A stretch of 64,000 nucleotides of DNA from Bacillota bacterium. GTDB taxonomy: Bacteria; Bacillota; Clostridia; Christensenellales; Aristaeellaceae. Each line of letters begins with the position of its first letter. The stretch's first letter is position 1. Shown piece by piece: positions 63,755 to 64,000 of this stretch. The notes beneath the pieces are model-generated. The model did no database searches. It had not been told where the DNA came from and saw only the letters and a program-made list of their open reading frames with translations. A program made the position numbers and the translations under genes. Location of the stretch: contig JAEZQK010000060.1 in NCBI GenBank assembly GCA_023413135.1, positions 1-64,000 on the forward strand, given 5' to 3'.

Positions 63755-63857
63755 GGTTTCTCTCCTCCTAATATATTTCTCCTTCTAGGATAAACAAAGG
63801 GAAACTTGGCTTCTCCTTGAGGGGAAGCTGTCATCAAAGGTGACTGATGAGGTATAT
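63755..63857. repeat. Gap between permease and binding-protein genes with dispersed repeat family A, copy 2
   Basis: 63808-63853 (GGCTTCTCCTTGAGGGGAAG, then CTGTCATC...GGTGACTGATGAGG) is a diverged copy of 1938-1983. It lies inside the transport operon, between permease and binding-protein genes, where such a hairpin can tune relative mRNA levels. Confidence 0.6.
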
Positions 63858-64000
63858 TTAGCCCTTGACGGCCCCGATCATCACCCCTTTGACAAAATGC
63901 TTCTGAACAAACGGGTAGATAAGTATGATGGGGATGGTGGCGAACATCACCGCCGCAGCCTGGATCACTTCCGGCGTGGAGACGACCGCAGCGCTTTCCT
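63858..64000 (-). CDS. Carbohydrate ABC permease, C-terminal part (cut by window edge)
   Basis: The last 46 codons read on the minus strand: STPEVIQAAAVMFATIPIIL, then IYPFVQKHFVKGVMIGAVKG and stop. The ending FVQKHFVKGVMIGAVKG is the characteristic C-terminus of LplC/YtcP-type permeases (MalG-like, binding-protein-dependent transport). One membrane helix is visible. The rest lies beyond the right edge. It is the upstream gene of the binding protein in the same operon. Confidence 0.9.
   Translation of the reverse strand, partial: ESAAVVSTPEVIQAAAVMFATIPIILIYPFVQKHFVKGVMIGAVKG

Overview
The window looks like a chromosome segment of a moderately GC-rich Bacillota, class Clostridia, probably a gut or plant-fibre-degrading anaerobe. 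Pointers are the Clostridia-type RpoB and RpoC, a SpoIID/LytB-domain lipoprotein, DUF4367 anti-sigma-like proteins, an LplA-type sugar-binding protein, AGGAGG ribosome binding sites with TTGACA/TATAAT promoters, and short palindromic repeats of the kind common in gut Clostridia. The species cannot be named from sequence alone. No rRNA, tRNA or complete insertion sequence was seen.

1-4 kb: the minus-strand ybxF-rpsL start of the str operon, with its own promoter, pointing away from rpoBC; a SpoIID/LytB lipoprotein; a hairpin-rich gap; an ECF sigma factor with a small membrane protein; a bacteriohemerythrin. 4-11.5 kb: rpoB and rpoC (TTG start) behind a strong sigma-A promoter. 11.5-13.7 kb: a MITE-like element, a dispersed structured repeat, a flavin split-barrel protein and a serine hydrolase.

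13.8-22.5 kb: a complete minus-strand type I-C CRISPR-Cas system, cas3-cas5c-cas8c-cas7c-cas4-cas1-cas2, followed by a seven-repeat array. cas8c is compositionally mosaic, and the cas promoter region carries a perfect palindrome. 22.6-28.2 kb: iron-type alcohol dehydrogenase, Gfo/Idh/MocA oxidoreductase, thymidine kinase and two glycosyltransferases. 28.4-32.1 kb: a five-gene plus-strand operon (DinB-like, methyltransferase, Tag fused to a nucleotidyltransferase-like domain, CPBP protease, second Tag) that looks like alkylation or stress defence.

32.4-40 kb: an AraC/GyrI regulator, a FAD-Rieske oxidoreductase, and a cyanophycin locus: isoaspartyl dipeptidase, cyanophycinase and cyanophycin synthetase, together enough to make and fully recycle the Asp-Arg polymer. 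40-44.7 kb: an ECF sigma factor, a long DUF4367 anti-sigma-like protein, a small secreted protein, and three tandem paralogues that keep the membrane anchor and outer domain but lack the cytoplasmic sigma-binding region. This is the best candidate for an undescribed system here.

44.8-58.8 kb: hypothetical and secreted proteins, an orphan sugar-binding protein, an AraC-aminoglycoside-phosphotransferase-like fusion, a DAP-decarboxylase-like gene with guaA, TlpA/CcdA thiol redox genes, a Mn-riboswitch-controlled mntP, an Mrp ATPase, a methyltransferase-like gene and a polysaccharide deacetylase. 58.8-64 kb: a minus-strand carbohydrate locus (ABC permease, binding protein, GH105, GH112) that fits uptake and phosphorolytic breakdown of rhamnogalacturonan-I fragments. 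Intergenic space holds at least five families of dispersed repeats, some with copies at opposite ends of the window.
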